Positions 1 through 9,319 of a stretch of DNA of 64,000 nt are shown piece by piece. The stretch is from Bacillota bacterium. Its GTDB lineage: Bacteria; Bacillota; UBA4882; UBA8346. A model generated the notes under the pieces. It had not been told where the DNA came from and searched no databases. It saw nothing but the letters and a program-made list of their open reading frames with translations. The translations under genes were made by a program, and so were the position numbers. The stretch is from positions 1 through 64,000 of the forward strand of contig JAEYPR010000032.1 in NCBI GenBank assembly GCA_023410535.1, given 5' to 3'. Positions within the stretch are counted from its first letter, which is position 1. Each line of letters starts with the position of its first letter.

Positions 1-103
1 GAGGGGGAACCACCTGTTCCCATCCCGAACACAGCAGTTAAGCCCCTCCGCGCCGATGGTACTTGTCGGGAAACCGGCCGGGAGACTAGGTCTTCGCCAG
101 GAG
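1..103 (+). rRNA. rrf: 5S ribosomal RNA, 5' end cut off by the window
   Basis: The segment carries the conserved 5S core: CCCATCCCGAACACAG, then AAGCCCCTCCGCGCCGATGGTA, close to the bacterial loop B/C and helix III consensus. The 3' strand of helix I ends near CGCCAGGAG. The 5' strand of helix I lies before position 1, so the gene is partial. It is presumably the last gene of an rRNA operon running in from the left, since a terminator follows within 15 bases. Confidence 0.95.
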
Positions 104-113
104 CAAAATTTTC

Positions 114-150
114 AAAGAGACTTCAGTGTAAAACTGAAGTCTCTTTTTTT
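114..150 (+). terminator. Rho-independent terminator of the 5S rRNA / rRNA operon
   Basis: AGAGACTTCAG and CTGAAGTCTCT form a perfect 11-bp stem around a 7-base loop, followed at once by a run of T. It ends the rRNA transcript. Confidence 0.93.
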
Positions 151-194
151 ACTTTAAAATGCAAACTCCCATTATTCACCAAACAGGATAACCT

Positions 195-223
195 AGTTTT
201 ATATGTTAAAAAAATGTTATAAT
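195..223 (+). promoter_or_regulatory. Possible promoter for the two-component system
   Basis: TATAAT at 218-223 is preceded by TG one base upstream (TGTTATAAT), an extended -10. The -35 region is poor. It lies about 50 bases before the kinase start. Inferred from sequence only. Confidence 0.5.
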
Positions 224-270
224 TAGCATGATGCGATGATTACGGTGTAAGAGCTCACGGAGGGAATCGA

Positions 271-2055
271 TTGAAAATTCCTTTGTTATTGAAGATTAGA
301 AAGAGTATTACTTACAAACTGACAGTTGCTTTTGTATTATTAATTATTACACCGGTTTGCATCATCGGGTACTTATCGTTTCGGTTTTCCGAAACGGTCA
401 TCTTAGAGAAGGTTGGAATATCAACTTCGAAAACACTGGAACAAACCGCCGTCAATGTCGATAATCTTTTAAACGGCATGATCAGCGTTGCCAATACATT
501 CAACTTAAATAGAGATATTGTTGAGATTCTTGATCGAAACTCGCTATCACTGGAGCAGAACTGGCGCGATGCAACGCTGATTGATAATTTGTTTGTTTCA
601 ATCCATAGTACTTTTTTCCCCTATAATAGCTATTTCACTATTACCTCCGCAACGGGCAAATCGTTCACCTCATGGGATACACTCCGGGGTTCTACCTTCA
701 ATGTAATGAATCAGAACTGGTTTAAGCAAATTCCGAATAACCGGTTTTCGTGGTTTACGGCTCAGACTAACTATGTCCATGAAGAACGGAGTCGTTATCC
801 GCTGGTTTTTACGCTTGCCGGTAGTATTCAGGAGAATATTGGGCAGAAGGTTTATGGGAAATTTTTAATCAGTATCCCCCACCAGGAGCTCATCACGATT
901 CTCAAAAAAGCCACGGTTTTTCCTGAAAGTTCATTGGTACTTTTAGATGATGCAAATCGGCCGTTTATCCATACAGGTCAAATTGGTGATAAGCGGTTAT
1001 GGGCTGCGATCGATCCAAGAGAGTTGATGGATACGAACGGTTCGCTAATTATTGTCGCTTCGCATCAAAAATACTTAATCAATTATCAACGTCTCAATAA
1101 AAATGCTTGGAAAGTAGCGGAGATTATTCCGTATGAGTCACTGCTCGGCGAAATTCGTCAACTGGGATCGAAGATCGGTTGGGTACTTTGTTTGTTTATC
1201 CTGTTATTTGTGGTTATCGCGATTCTCATTGCAATTTCCATCACTCGTCCAATTAAACAGTTATGCGGTTCAATGCGTAAAGTTGAAGATGGGGATCTCA
1301 CTGTGCAAGTTCGAGTTATCAGTGAGGATGAGGTTGGTTTATTGGTCTCAAGCTTTAATAAAATGGTCAAAAAGATTAAGGAATTAATCGATCAACTAGT
1401 TATCGAACAACGCCGGGAACGTGAATTGGAGTTTGAAGCATTACAAGCGCAGATTAGGCCGCATTTTCTTTTTAACACGTTGAATTCGATTCGTTGGGTC
1501 GCGGTGATGAATCAAGCAGATAGCGTAGCCGATATGATCAGCGCGTTAAGTCAAATATTAAAGATGAGCATTAATTCAAATAAATTTATCACCATTCAAG
1601 AAGAGTTGGAAGGCTTAAAAAGTTACTTGTTGTTACAACAGGTTCGATATAATTCACGGTTGGAGGTTAGTTATGAAATCGATCCGGCTGTTTTACAATT
1701 ACCAATTATCAAATTGATTTTGCAGCCATTGGTGGAAAATGCAATTATTCACGGATTGGCAAAAAGCAATGAAGGAATGATTACCGTTATCATTCACCGT
1801 GACGGTGAAACGGTGATCGCGGCGATTCGCGATAATGGAAGAGGAATGCCCAGTGAAAAGGTTGCGGAGTTAAATCGACTTCCAGCTAACTTCAATCAAG
1901 CTCAACGACGAGGTATCGGTCTGAGCAATGTCCAACAGCGCTTACAGCTAAACTATGGAGACCAAGCAAAGTTAACGATTGACAGTCAGATAGGGTCTGG
2001 GACAGTAGTCACGTTAAGCTGGCCGCTTTTATCCGAGGAAGCGGGAAATTCATGA
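271..2055 (+). CDS. Sensor histidine kinase, YesM/LytS-like (HAMP + His_kinase PF06580 + HATPase_c)
   Basis: Membrane sensor kinase of 594 residues. A first membrane segment lies near residues 14-36, followed by a ~265-residue extracytoplasmic sensor region that looks Cache-like. A second membrane segment is at about 302-324, then a HAMP linker. The kinase core begins with QIRPHFLFN, placing the phosphorylated histidine at His398. The ATPase domain shows LVENAIIHG (N box), DNGRGM (G1) and GIGLSNV (G2). The start is TTG at 271 behind GGAGGG. The stop overlaps the ATG of the response regulator by 4 bases (ATGA), so the two are translationally coupled. In this family such pairs usually sense extracellular carbohydrate status and control the adjacent sugar ABC importer, here at 3786-6975. 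The ligand cannot be read from sequence. Confidence 0.93.
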   Translation: MKIPLLLKIRKSITYKLTVAFVLLIITPVCIIGYLSFRFSETVILEKVGISTSKTLEQTAVNVDNLLNGMISVANTFNLNRDIVEILDRNSLSLEQNWRDATLIDNLFVSIHSTFFPYNSYFTITSATGKSFTSWDTLRGSTFNVMNQNWFKQIPNNRFSWFTAQTNYVHEERSRYPLVFTLAGSIQENIGQKVYGKFLISIPHQELITILKKATVFPESSLVLLDDANRPFIHTGQIGDKRLWAAIDPRELMDTNGSLIIVASHQKYLINYQRLNKNAWKVAEIIPYESLLGEIRQLGSKIGWVLCLFILLFVVIAILIAISITRPIKQLCGSMRKVEDGDLTVQVRVISEDEVGLLVSSFNKMVKKIKELIDQLVIEQRRERELEFEALQAQIRPHFLFNTLNSIRWVAVMNQADSVADMISALSQILKMSINSNKFITIQEELEGLKSYLLLQQVRYNSRLEVSYEIDPAVLQLPIIKLILQPLVENAIIHGLAKSNEGMITVIIHRDGETVIAAIRDNGRGMPSEKVAELNRLPANFNQAQRRGIGLSNVQQRLQLNYGDQAKLTIDSQIGSGTVVTLSWPLLSEEAGNS

Positions 2056-3647
2056 TCAAAGTAATGATTGTTGATGATGAGTTTTTAGTGAGAGTTGGGA
2101 TGAAATCGGTGATTGATTGGGAATATTACGGTTTCGAAATCTGCGCTGAAGCGGCGGATGGAATGGAAGCGTTGGCGTTATGCGAGACCCAGTCGCCGGA
2201 TATTATCCTGACCGATTTGCGGATGCCTCATATGGATGGGATGGAACTAATCCGGCGGGTTAAAGCTAAATATCCGGAGGTTTATTTTATTATCCTTACC
2301 TGTTTGGATGAGTTAAACTTGGTCAAAGAAGCGTTAATTCTTGGAGCCAGCGGATATTTTATTAAAATTGCCGTGAATCCCCAAGCAATCTTAGAAATAT
2401 TACTGCGGATCAAAGCAACAATTCAGCAAAGTCTTCAAAAAGCCAATGAGTTGGCATCGCTAAAGAAGATTATGGTGAATAACCGTATATTATTAAAAAG
2501 ACAATTGCTGCAGGCACTGCTTAGTGAAACAGCGCTAATAAGCGAAAAAGAGATTGCGAGTCCGTTGATTCGCGATTGCGCGATTTATGAAAAAGCCAAC
2601 ATTTTCATATTGATTCGGGTGATCCAGAATCAAACGGTCAAGGACGCCCAATTGTTTTGCATGTCCATTTTTAACTTACTCGAAGAGATGATCAGCAATA
2701 CTTTACCGCTGAGCGAGGTTTTTCCGGTATCGGAAACTGAATTTCTGGTGAGCGGCTGGCATGGAAGTCAATTAAGCGTCCAAAATGAAATAATTCAATC
2801 GTTGGTCCTAAACATCCGCGAGAGTATCCGCGTTTATTTTGGAACGCAATGTTTTCTGACGACGACCGATCATTATCACTCGTTTCGGGAGTTACCAAAG
2901 GCTTATCAAGAGTTAAAAACGGATTTAAACAGGGAAATGGCACGCTTAGGTCATCTTCCTCAAAATCGTTCCGGACAATATGCAACTTTGGATGAAGAGA
3001 TAAAGTCTGCAATAGCCAACAGCTTAAAAACCGGTGATCAACAGTTGGTTTTAAATATTGTGGAACGGCTTTTCGCCGATGCGAAAGATCAAGGGTGGGA
3101 AATAGAACAATTAAAAAAATTGGGACTACAAGTCATGTTTTTGTTTGAGAAAGAGCTCCAAAAATACGATCAGTCCATCGATAGCCTTTTTGCCGAAGAT
3201 TTGATCGGCCAACTGATGGGGTGCCAAAGTGAATTTGATCTGCATGAACGGATCGACACCGGTGTGACGGTGGGAATGAAAGCTTTAATTGATATGAAAT
3301 CCAATTTGTATCGAAAAGATATTCAACGGATCATTGACCTACTCGAGACGCGGTATGCCGAAAAAATCAATCTGGATTACGCTGCTTCACTGATCAGCAT
3401 GAACAGCGCCTATTTTAGCAGGCTTTTCAAAAAAGAGTGCGGGATTGGATTCGTGGAATATTTGAATAAGGTGCGGATGGAAAAAGCGAAAATATTTTTA
3501 GAACAAAATGATTGCAAATTACTCGAGGTCGCTGATAAAGTAGGATTTGAAGATGTCAATTATTTCAGTAAGTGTTTTAAACGGTATACCGGGATGGCGC
3601 CAAGCGAATATCGGCTAACTCACAGTCAATTTTTACATGGCAGGTAA
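2052..3647 (+). CDS. Response regulator, YesN-like (receiver + AraC-type DNA-binding domain)
   Basis: 531 residues. The N-terminal receiver has the acidic pair D8-D9, phospho-acceptor Asp55 (LTDLRMPHMDG) and Lys105. A ~270-residue linker of low similarity follows, and the last ~100 residues form two helix-turn-helix motifs of the AraC family (AASLISMNSAYFSRLFKK, then VGFEDVNYFSKCFKRYTG, ending APSEYR). It is the partner of the upstream kinase, with which it overlaps by 4 bases. The likely target is the promoter of the downstream solute-binding protein and transporter genes. The stop codon lies inside the terminator stem, so the two-component pair is probably a unit separate from the transporter operon. 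Confidence 0.93.
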   Translation: MIKVMIVDDEFLVRVGMKSVIDWEYYGFEICAEAADGMEALALCETQSPDIILTDLRMPHMDGMELIRRVKAKYPEVYFIILTCLDELNLVKEALILGASGYFIKIAVNPQAILEILLRIKATIQQSLQKANELASLKKIMVNNRILLKRQLLQALLSETALISEKEIASPLIRDCAIYEKANIFILIRVIQNQTVKDAQLFCMSIFNLLEEMISNTLPLSEVFPVSETEFLVSGWHGSQLSVQNEIIQSLVLNIRESIRVYFGTQCFLTTTDHYHSFRELPKAYQELKTDLNREMARLGHLPQNRSGQYATLDEEIKSAIANSLKTGDQQLVLNIVERLFADAKDQGWEIEQLKKLGLQVMFLFEKELQKYDQSIDSLFAEDLIGQLMGCQSEFDLHERIDTGVTVGMKALIDMKSNLYRKDIQRIIDLLETRYAEKINLDYAASLISMNSAYFSRLFKKECGIGFVEYLNKVRMEKAKIFLEQNDCKLLEVADKVGFEDVNYFSKCFKRYTGMAPSEYRLTHSQFLHGR

Positions 3648-3669
3648 AAAAATTACCTGCCATTTTTTT
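3637..3669 (+). terminator. Rho-independent terminator after the response regulator
   Basis: ATGGCAGGTAA and TTACCTGCCAT form a perfect 11-bp stem around five A, followed by a T run. The TAA stop of the response regulator is part of the left arm. Confidence 0.9.
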
Positions 3670-3727
3670 AACCGGGTATTTGTTAAAAACTCGTAAATAA
3701 ATTGCTACAAACAGTATAAATCATCTA

Positions 3728-3756
3728 TTCGTAGTCAGGCGGCGCTTTATTATAAT
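3728..3756 (+). promoter_or_regulatory. Possible promoter of the sugar ABC transporter operon
   Basis: TATAAT at 3751-3756 lies 30 bases before the solute-binding protein start. The -35 (TTCGTA at 3728) is a weak match at 17-bp spacing, as expected for a promoter needing an AraC-type activator. Inference. Confidence 0.4.
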
Positions 3757-3785
3757 AAAACTATCTTGAATTGGGAGGTAATTCG

Positions 3786-5123
3786 ATGAAATTAAAGCAT
3801 TTTTCCAAAGTTTCACTGATCGCGTTGGTGTTATTGCTGATCGGTACCTCGGTTACGGTTTTTTCAAAGGAAAAGAAACAGGATAGTGCGCCGGTGACGA
3901 TTAAAATCTGGGGCGCAATTCAAGAAGATCAGGGGCCGGCCGAGTTGATCAGCAACTTTATGAAGGCCAATCCCAATATCAAAGTCGAGTATGTTTTTTA
4001 CAAAAACGATCCGGCGGGAAATACTAAACTTAGCACCGCCTTAATGGCCGGCGACGATGTCGATCTGTTTATCAATTACGGCGCGCGCCGGATTGATCCG
4101 CGGGCCAAGGGCGGGCAGGCGTTAGATTTGACTCCGTATATCAGCAAAGAGCGTTTTAATATGAAAGACAATTTTGGAACCGACTATTATACCACGGACG
4201 GGAAAGTTTTTGCTTTACCGGCCAGCACCTTGAAGACGATGGTTTGGATCAACAAACAGGCATTGGACGAGGCTGGTTTGCCCCTTCCCAAAAAGGATTG
4301 GACCTGGGAAGATTACAAAGAGTATGCCAAGAAATTGACAAAAGGCGAAGGAGCCAATAAACGCTACGGTTCAATCTGGTATGATCCGGGTTATTCTTTC
4401 ACTACGCCGGCCCGGGGGTTATTGGGCACCAACTGTTTTTATAAAGCCGACGGCAGCTCCAACTTTGACCATCCGGCGTATAAGATGTCTTTGAAATATA
4501 AATTAGAACTGGAAAACCAATTGAAAGTCCAGGAAAACCGGATTGAATTCATCATGGCCAAGCTGAACTATTGGTCGGAGTTTTTTACGGGGAAAGCGGC
4601 AATGATGATTGGGTCGGATGCTATGCTGCGTCATGCGCTTAATCAAAAGGATTACCCTCGGACCTGGAAAGTTGCTTTTGCAAATCTGCCCCGCTATGAC
4701 AATAACTCTAAAGTAAACTATATGGGACGGACTTATTTTGACTATATCGCAATCAGTAAAAACAGTAAAAATAAGGATGCTGCCTGGAAATTAGCGAAAT
4801 ATTGGTCAACCCAAGGGTCGTTATATATGTTTAAATTCGGCCGGGCTTCGGCTTGGAAGAAGACTGATATTGGGAAGATATCGGATTTGATCATTAATGA
4901 ATCGAATCAAAAATTGTTTGACATGTCGAGTTTTAAAAAAGTATTTCTCGATTTCACCAGTCCCGGTTATAACGACAATGATTTTACCGCCTACGCTCAG
5001 ATCGATCAGATTATTACGGAAGAATATGAAAAAGCGCAGCTCGGTTCGATCACAGTCGATCAAGCCCTGGAGAATATGAAAAAACGATCGGATAAAGAGA
5101 TTGCCAAAGAAAAAGGGAAATAA
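3786..5123 (+). CDS. Extracellular solute-binding protein, family 1 (sugar ABC importer)
   Basis: 445 residues from the ATG at 3786, which follows GGGAGG at good spacing. An upstream in-frame TTG at 3771 contains the ribosome-binding site and is unlikely to be used. The N-terminus is a classic signal peptide (basic start, hydrophobic run to about residue 25, then VFSKEKK) without a lipobox cysteine, so the protein is predicted to be soluble and periplasmic rather than a lipoprotein. The body has the family 1 pattern of TIKIWGA, a DVDLFINYGAR segment and W/Y-rich sugar-contact regions. It delivers substrate to the two permeases that follow. The substrate is unknown; binding proteins of this type usually take oligosaccharides or sugar acids. 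Confidence 0.92.
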   Translation: MKLKHFSKVSLIALVLLLIGTSVTVFSKEKKQDSAPVTIKIWGAIQEDQGPAELISNFMKANPNIKVEYVFYKNDPAGNTKLSTALMAGDDVDLFINYGARRIDPRAKGGQALDLTPYISKERFNMKDNFGTDYYTTDGKVFALPASTLKTMVWINKQALDEAGLPLPKKDWTWEDYKEYAKKLTKGEGANKRYGSIWYDPGYSFTTPARGLLGTNCFYKADGSSNFDHPAYKMSLKYKLELENQLKVQENRIEFIMAKLNYWSEFFTGKAAMMIGSDAMLRHALNQKDYPRTWKVAFANLPRYDNNSKVNYMGRTYFDYIAISKNSKNKDAAWKLAKYWSTQGSLYMFKFGRASAWKKTDIGKISDLIINESNQKLFDMSSFKKVFLDFTSPGYNDNDFTAYAQIDQIITEEYEKAQLGSITVDQALENMKKRSDKEIAKEKGK

Positions 5124-5200
5124 CGATTCGGTTCAATGAGAGATGATTGCGGTCATCTCTCATTTTAAAAACAACGATGTTATAGTCAGGTGGGTTGGCC

Positions 5201-6115
5201 ATGCAAAAATTTTTTTCGGGAAAAAATCTTTCCAAACAATTACAGGACGATATCACCGGTTATTTGTTTCTGGTCCCAAGTTTACTGGGGTTTGGCGCTT
5301 TTATCGTGCTTCCGGTCATGATGTCGCTGCTCCTGTCGTTTACCCAATGGGATCTTGTCTCCGGTTTTCAAGGCATCCGTTTTATCGGTTTGGACAATTT
5401 TAAGGAAATGGCGAGCGATGAATGGTTCATCAGTTCGATGAGGAACAACATTTTCTACACCGGATTGCTGGTGCCGGCCTCGTTGGGAATCGGTCTTTAC
5501 TTTGCAACGGTGTTAAACAATAAGGTGTGGCTGAGACAGCTCTTGCGCACGGTATTTTTTATGCCGTATGTCTCAAATATCGTCGCGGTATCCGTGGTGT
5601 GGATGGCTTTGTTTCATCCGACGCGCGGCCCGATCAATTATTTTCTTCATTGGATCGGGATTACGAATCCCCCGATGTGGTTGGCGAGTGACCAGTGGGC
5701 GTTGACGGCCATTACGATAATTGGGATCTGGATTAATATCGGCTACAATATGGTGATATATCTGGCGGCGTTACAAAATGTCCCCAACGAATTATACGAA
5801 GCGGCCGATATTGATGGCGCCACCGGAGTGAAGAAGTTTTGGAATATCACGTTTCCATTACTCACTCCCACCACTTTCTTTCTGTTAATTACGGGAATTA
5901 TCAATTCTTTTAAAGTATTTGGCCAAGTGAATGTGATCACCCAGGGCGGTCCGGGCACGGCGACCACGGTCTTGGTCTATTACATGTACACGGCGGCGTT
6001 CCGTTTCTATAAGATGGGTTATGCTTCGGCATTGGCTTGGGTATTGTTTATTATCATCTTTGCGATCACGTTGATTCAATGGAGGGGGCAGAAAAAATGG
6101 GTCAGCAACATGTGA
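5201..6115 (+). CDS. Sugar ABC transporter permease, MalF/UgpA-like
   Basis: 304 residues with about six membrane segments. The cytoplasmic EAA loop reads ELYEAADIDGATGVKKFWNITFP, the contact site for the ATPase. The chosen start is ATG 5201, six bases after AGGTGGG; an in-frame TTG at 5195 would touch the ribosome-binding site. It pairs with the next gene, whose start it overlaps by 19 bases. The transporter lacks its own ATPase here, usual for this class, where a shared MsmK/UgpC-type ATPase is encoded elsewhere. Confidence 0.93.
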   Translation: MQKFFSGKNLSKQLQDDITGYLFLVPSLLGFGAFIVLPVMMSLLLSFTQWDLVSGFQGIRFIGLDNFKEMASDEWFISSMRNNIFYTGLLVPASLGIGLYFATVLNNKVWLRQLLRTVFFMPYVSNIVAVSVVWMALFHPTRGPINYFLHWIGITNPPMWLASDQWALTAITIIGIWINIGYNMVIYLAALQNVPNELYEAADIDGATGVKKFWNITFPLLTPTTFFLLITGIINSFKVFGQVNVITQGGPGTATTVLVYYMYTAAFRFYKMGYASALAWVLFIIIFAITLIQWRGQKKWVSNM

Positions 6116-6975
6116 CAAATCTTCCGCGGCGTTATGCCCTTTCATATCCGCAATACCAATGGCTGTCCAAGTTGGGTTTTACCTTGGGGATGATTCTGAT
6201 CGGTTTGATGATGATTGTGCCCTTTGTTTGGATGATCTCGGCCTCAGTCAAACGGGAGGCGGATATTTTCGTCTATCCGATTCAATGGCTCCCGAAGATC
6301 TGGCAGTTTCAGAACTATCATGACGTTTGGTTTGGCCGGGCTCCGTTCGGACTGTTTTATCTTAATTCGATCATGGTTACCTTTTGGACAGTTCTCTGTC
6401 AAGTGCTAACGAGCGCTTTGGCGGCCTATGCCTTTGCCAGGATCAATTTTCGGGGTAAAAACGTTTTGTTTTTGTTATATCTGTCGACGATGATCATTCC
6501 GCCTCAGGTGACATTGGTACCGAAGTTTATTTTATTTAATTGGTTGGGACTGCTGGATACGCACATCTCGATCATCCTGCCGGGCGCGTTTTCGGCTTTC
6601 GGCGTTTTCATGTTACGCCAATTTTTTGTAGCGCTGCCGTTTGAACTATCGGAATCGGCCCGGATCGACGGCGCCGGTGAGTTGCGGATCTTCTGGCAGA
6701 TTATTATGCCGTTGGCCAAACCGGCGCTGGCCTCATTAATTATCCTGGCGTTCGTCTGGAGTTGGAACGACTATATGACCCCGTTGGTTTTCTTGCGGAG
6801 CAAAGAATTGTATACGATCCCGCTGGGTCTCGATTATTTCATGGAGGATGTCGGGACCGAGTATTCGCTGATCATGGCGGCAGCGGTCTCGGCGATCATT
6901 CCGTTGATTATGGTCTATTTTATGGGTCAGAAGTTTTTTATCGAAAGTATTGCGGCAAGCGGGATCAAAGGTTGA
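6097..6975 (+). CDS. Sugar ABC transporter permease, MalG/UgpE-like
   Basis: 292 residues from ATG 6097, preceded by GGAGGGGG inside the end of the previous permease gene. Six predicted membrane segments, with the EAA loop ELSESARIDGAGELRIFWQIIMP. The C-terminus ends in ESIAASGIKG, a typical MalG-type tail (family ends in GAVKG-like sequences). It forms the heterodimeric channel with the preceding permease. Translational coupling by the 19-base overlap supports equal synthesis. Confidence 0.93.
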   Translation: MGQQHVTNLPRRYALSYPQYQWLSKLGFTLGMILIGLMMIVPFVWMISASVKREADIFVYPIQWLPKIWQFQNYHDVWFGRAPFGLFYLNSIMVTFWTVLCQVLTSALAAYAFARINFRGKNVLFLLYLSTMIIPPQVTLVPKFILFNWLGLLDTHISIILPGAFSAFGVFMLRQFFVALPFELSESARIDGAGELRIFWQIIMPLAKPALASLIILAFVWSWNDYMTPLVFLRSKELYTIPLGLDYFMEDVGTEYSLIMAAAVSAIIPLIMVYFMGQKFFIESIAASGIKG

Positions 6976-6991
6976 AATTGGGGGATGTGTC

Positions 6992-8323
6992 ATGTATGAC
7001 GTAATTGTAGTTGGCGGCGGCGTCGCGGGGTGCATGGCCGCAGTCGCCAGCGCCCGGAATGGAGCGAAGACCCTGCTGATTGAGAGGTATGGTTTTCTGG
7101 GCGGAAGCCTGACCAATTCCGGGGTTGGGCCCATGATGACTTTTCACGCCGGAGCGGATCAAGTGGTGAAAGGCCTTGCCGAAGAACTTGTCCAACGGTT
7201 AAAAGCGCGGAATGCTTCCCCGGGCCATATCGCGGATACCATCGGTTATGCTTCGTCAGTGACGCCGTTTGATGCGGAAAGTCTCAAAGTTATCTTGGAT
7301 GAAATGGTTTTGGAGAGCGGTTGCGCCATCCTCTTCCATACGATGTTGGCGGGAGCGGCGGTTCGGCAAGGCCGGATTACGTCGGTCACGGTCTGTAATA
7401 AATCGGGTCTTTCAGAGCTTGAGGCCCGGCTGTTTGTCGATGCGACCGGTGACGCCGATTTAGCCTTTTTCGCAGGAGTAAACTGCCAAAAAGGGCGGGA
7501 AGCGGACGGCTTGGCGCAACCGATGACCATGAATGCGAAGATCGGGCAGGTCGACATGGCGGCAATTCGGTCCTATATGAAACAACATCCCTCGGAATTT
7601 TTGGTGAAAGATCAACCATCGTTGGACACAACCGCCCGGCTTTCGGTATCCGGGTTTTACACGATTTTAAGTCAAGCGATCGCTGAAGGCGCGATAACCT
7701 TCGACCGTGATTTTGTGTTATTTTTTGAGACTAATAATCCCTGTGAGGTGATTCTGAATATGACCCGGGTATTGCGCAAAGACGCCACCCATCCGGAAGA
7801 ATTAACCCAAGCGGAGTTGGAAGGCAGGCGTCAAGTCCAACAAGCCGTCGCCTTTTTAAAAAAGCGGGTCCCGGGATTTATAGCCGCGGTCTTACTCAAT
7901 ACCGGAACCCAAATCGGGATTCGGGAATCCCGGCGGATTAAAGGGAGTTATTGCTTGCGAGCGGAGGACCTTTTGAGCAACCGTGAGTTCCCGGACCGGA
8001 TCGCGCGCGGCGGCTATCCCATCGATATTCACAATCCCGACGGAAAAACGACCGATTCGATTCATTTGTCCACGGGCGCTTCCTATGGGATCCCCTATCG
8101 CAGCCTGCTCAATGACCAAATTACTAATCTGGCGGTTGCCGGTCGTTGTATCTCGGCTGATCATGAAGCCGCTGCCGCGATCCGGGTGACTCCGATCGCA
8201 ATGGCGCTGGGACAAGCGGCCGGCACGGCGGCGGCAATCAGCATCCAAACCGGCCAAAGTCTGCATCGGTTGGATATTGGGCAACTTCAAGCCCGACTGG
8301 TCGATCAAGCGGCCATAATTTAA
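6992..8323 (+). CDS. FAD-dependent oxidoreductase (PF12831 family)
   Basis: 443 residues from ATG 6992, behind GGGGGA. The N-terminus is a Rossmann dinucleotide fold, YDVIVVGGGVAGCMAA, followed about 20 residues later by the ribose-binding glutamate (LLIERYGFLGG). A second FAD motif, LFVDATGDADLAFFAG, and the C-terminal LAVAGRCISADHEAAAAIRVTPIAMALGQAAGTAA segment are hallmarks of the FAD_oxidored family. Members often lie in sugar uptake loci and probably oxidise a hydroxyl of the imported compound or an alpha-hydroxy acid; the reaction is not established. It is 17 bases after the permease gene and 29 before the aldolase gene, so almost certainly in the same operon. Confidence 0.88.
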   Translation: MYDVIVVGGGVAGCMAAVASARNGAKTLLIERYGFLGGSLTNSGVGPMMTFHAGADQVVKGLAEELVQRLKARNASPGHIADTIGYASSVTPFDAESLKVILDEMVLESGCAILFHTMLAGAAVRQGRITSVTVCNKSGLSELEARLFVDATGDADLAFFAGVNCQKGREADGLAQPMTMNAKIGQVDMAAIRSYMKQHPSEFLVKDQPSLDTTARLSVSGFYTILSQAIAEGAITFDRDFVLFFETNNPCEVILNMTRVLRKDATHPEELTQAELEGRRQVQQAVAFLKKRVPGFIAAVLLNTGTQIGIRESRRIKGSYCLRAEDLLSNREFPDRIARGGYPIDIHNPDGKTTDSIHLSTGASYGIPYRSLLNDQITNLAVAGRCISADHEAAAAIRVTPIAMALGQAAGTAAAISIQTGQSLHRLDIGQLQARLVDQAAII

Positions 8324-8352
8324 CGTATTGCAAAGATGAAGGAGTGGTTGAA

Positions 8353-9240
8353 ATGAAATTGCAAGGAGTCATCTGTCCGATGGTAACGCCGTTGGATGCG
8401 GATCAAAATATTGATGAAGTCGGCACCCGGCGCTTGGTAAATCGCCTGATTGATAAAGGGGTGGAGGGACTCTTTCTCCTTGGGACCATGGGAGAGTTCC
8501 CGATGTTGTTGGATACCGAGAAACAACGGTTGGTAGAGATCGTCATCGATGAGAACCGGGGCCGGGTGCCGGTATTGGTCAATGCGTCGGCGGAAGGACC
8601 GCGGAAGACGGAACTTTTTTTACGGCAAGCGATCGATTGCGGGGCGGATCTGATTGTTCTGACTCCGCCGTATTATTACAACACCCGCGATCAACGGGAG
8701 ATTCGCGACTATTACCGTTATTTCAGCCGGAACAGCGACCGGCCGCTGCTGATCTATGATGCCGGCAAATATACCAATAATCCGATTTCCGACGATCTGT
8801 TAATCGAACTTAGTCAGGAGGAACGGATTGTGGGATTTAAGGGAATGCTTTTCGCACATCTTAATGCGTTGCGTGAATTAATCCATCGTGAGGATTTTGC
8901 TTTGTTTCAAGGCGATGAAAGTAGTTTGGATTTGGCGTTGCGATTCGGCATCGCCGGCGTAGTCCCGGGAATCTCCAGTTTGGCAACGGATTTATGCGTC
9001 AAGTTATATCAATTGGCCCAAAGCAATGACTTTGACGGCGCGGCGGCGATTCAGCGCCAATTGGCCGAGGTGCAGCGGGTTGTCTACGGTTCCGCCGGCA
9101 ATCATTGGGGCAACGGTCACAAATATGGATTATCAGTACTTGGGCTTTGTGAAGCGCATATTGCCACGACTTTGATGCCGGTGAGTGAAACCGATCAAGC
9201 ACAAATCCGCGCAGTGATTGCAAAATACGCGATCGTTTAA
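8353..9240 (+). CDS. DapA/NanA-family class I aldolase or dehydratase
   Basis: 295 residues from ATG 8353, with AAGGAG eight bases upstream; an in-frame GTG at 8344 overlaps that site. The (beta/alpha)8 family signatures are GTMGEFPML (phosphate/carboxylate loop), Tyr135 in LLIYDAGKY and the Schiff-base Lys163 in IVGFKGM. The family includes dihydrodipicolinate synthase, N-acetylneuraminate lyase and keto-deoxy sugar acid aldolases or dehydratases. Its position at the end of a sugar importer plus FAD oxidoreductase operon favours cleavage or dehydration of a 2-keto-3-deoxy sugar acid over lysine biosynthesis. That assignment is inference. Confidence 0.88.
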   Translation: MKLQGVICPMVTPLDADQNIDEVGTRRLVNRLIDKGVEGLFLLGTMGEFPMLLDTEKQRLVEIVIDENRGRVPVLVNASAEGPRKTELFLRQAIDCGADLIVLTPPYYYNTRDQREIRDYYRYFSRNSDRPLLIYDAGKYTNNPISDDLLIELSQEERIVGFKGMLFAHLNALRELIHREDFALFQGDESSLDLALRFGIAGVVPGISSLATDLCVKLYQLAQSNDFDGAAAIQRQLAEVQRVVYGSAGNHWGNGHKYGLSVLGLCEAHIATTLMPVSETDQAQIRAVIAKYAIV

Positions 9241-9319
9241 TCACTTAATATACGCGGGGTTACCCTAAACTTATCGAAGTTAAACAGGTTAATAAGTATG
9301 GGACAGGTCAATGAGGTTT

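Noticed and set aside
1..270. tRNA genes beside the 5S rRNA
   Set aside because: No cloverleaf, GTTCGA-type T arm or CCA end was found after the terminator.
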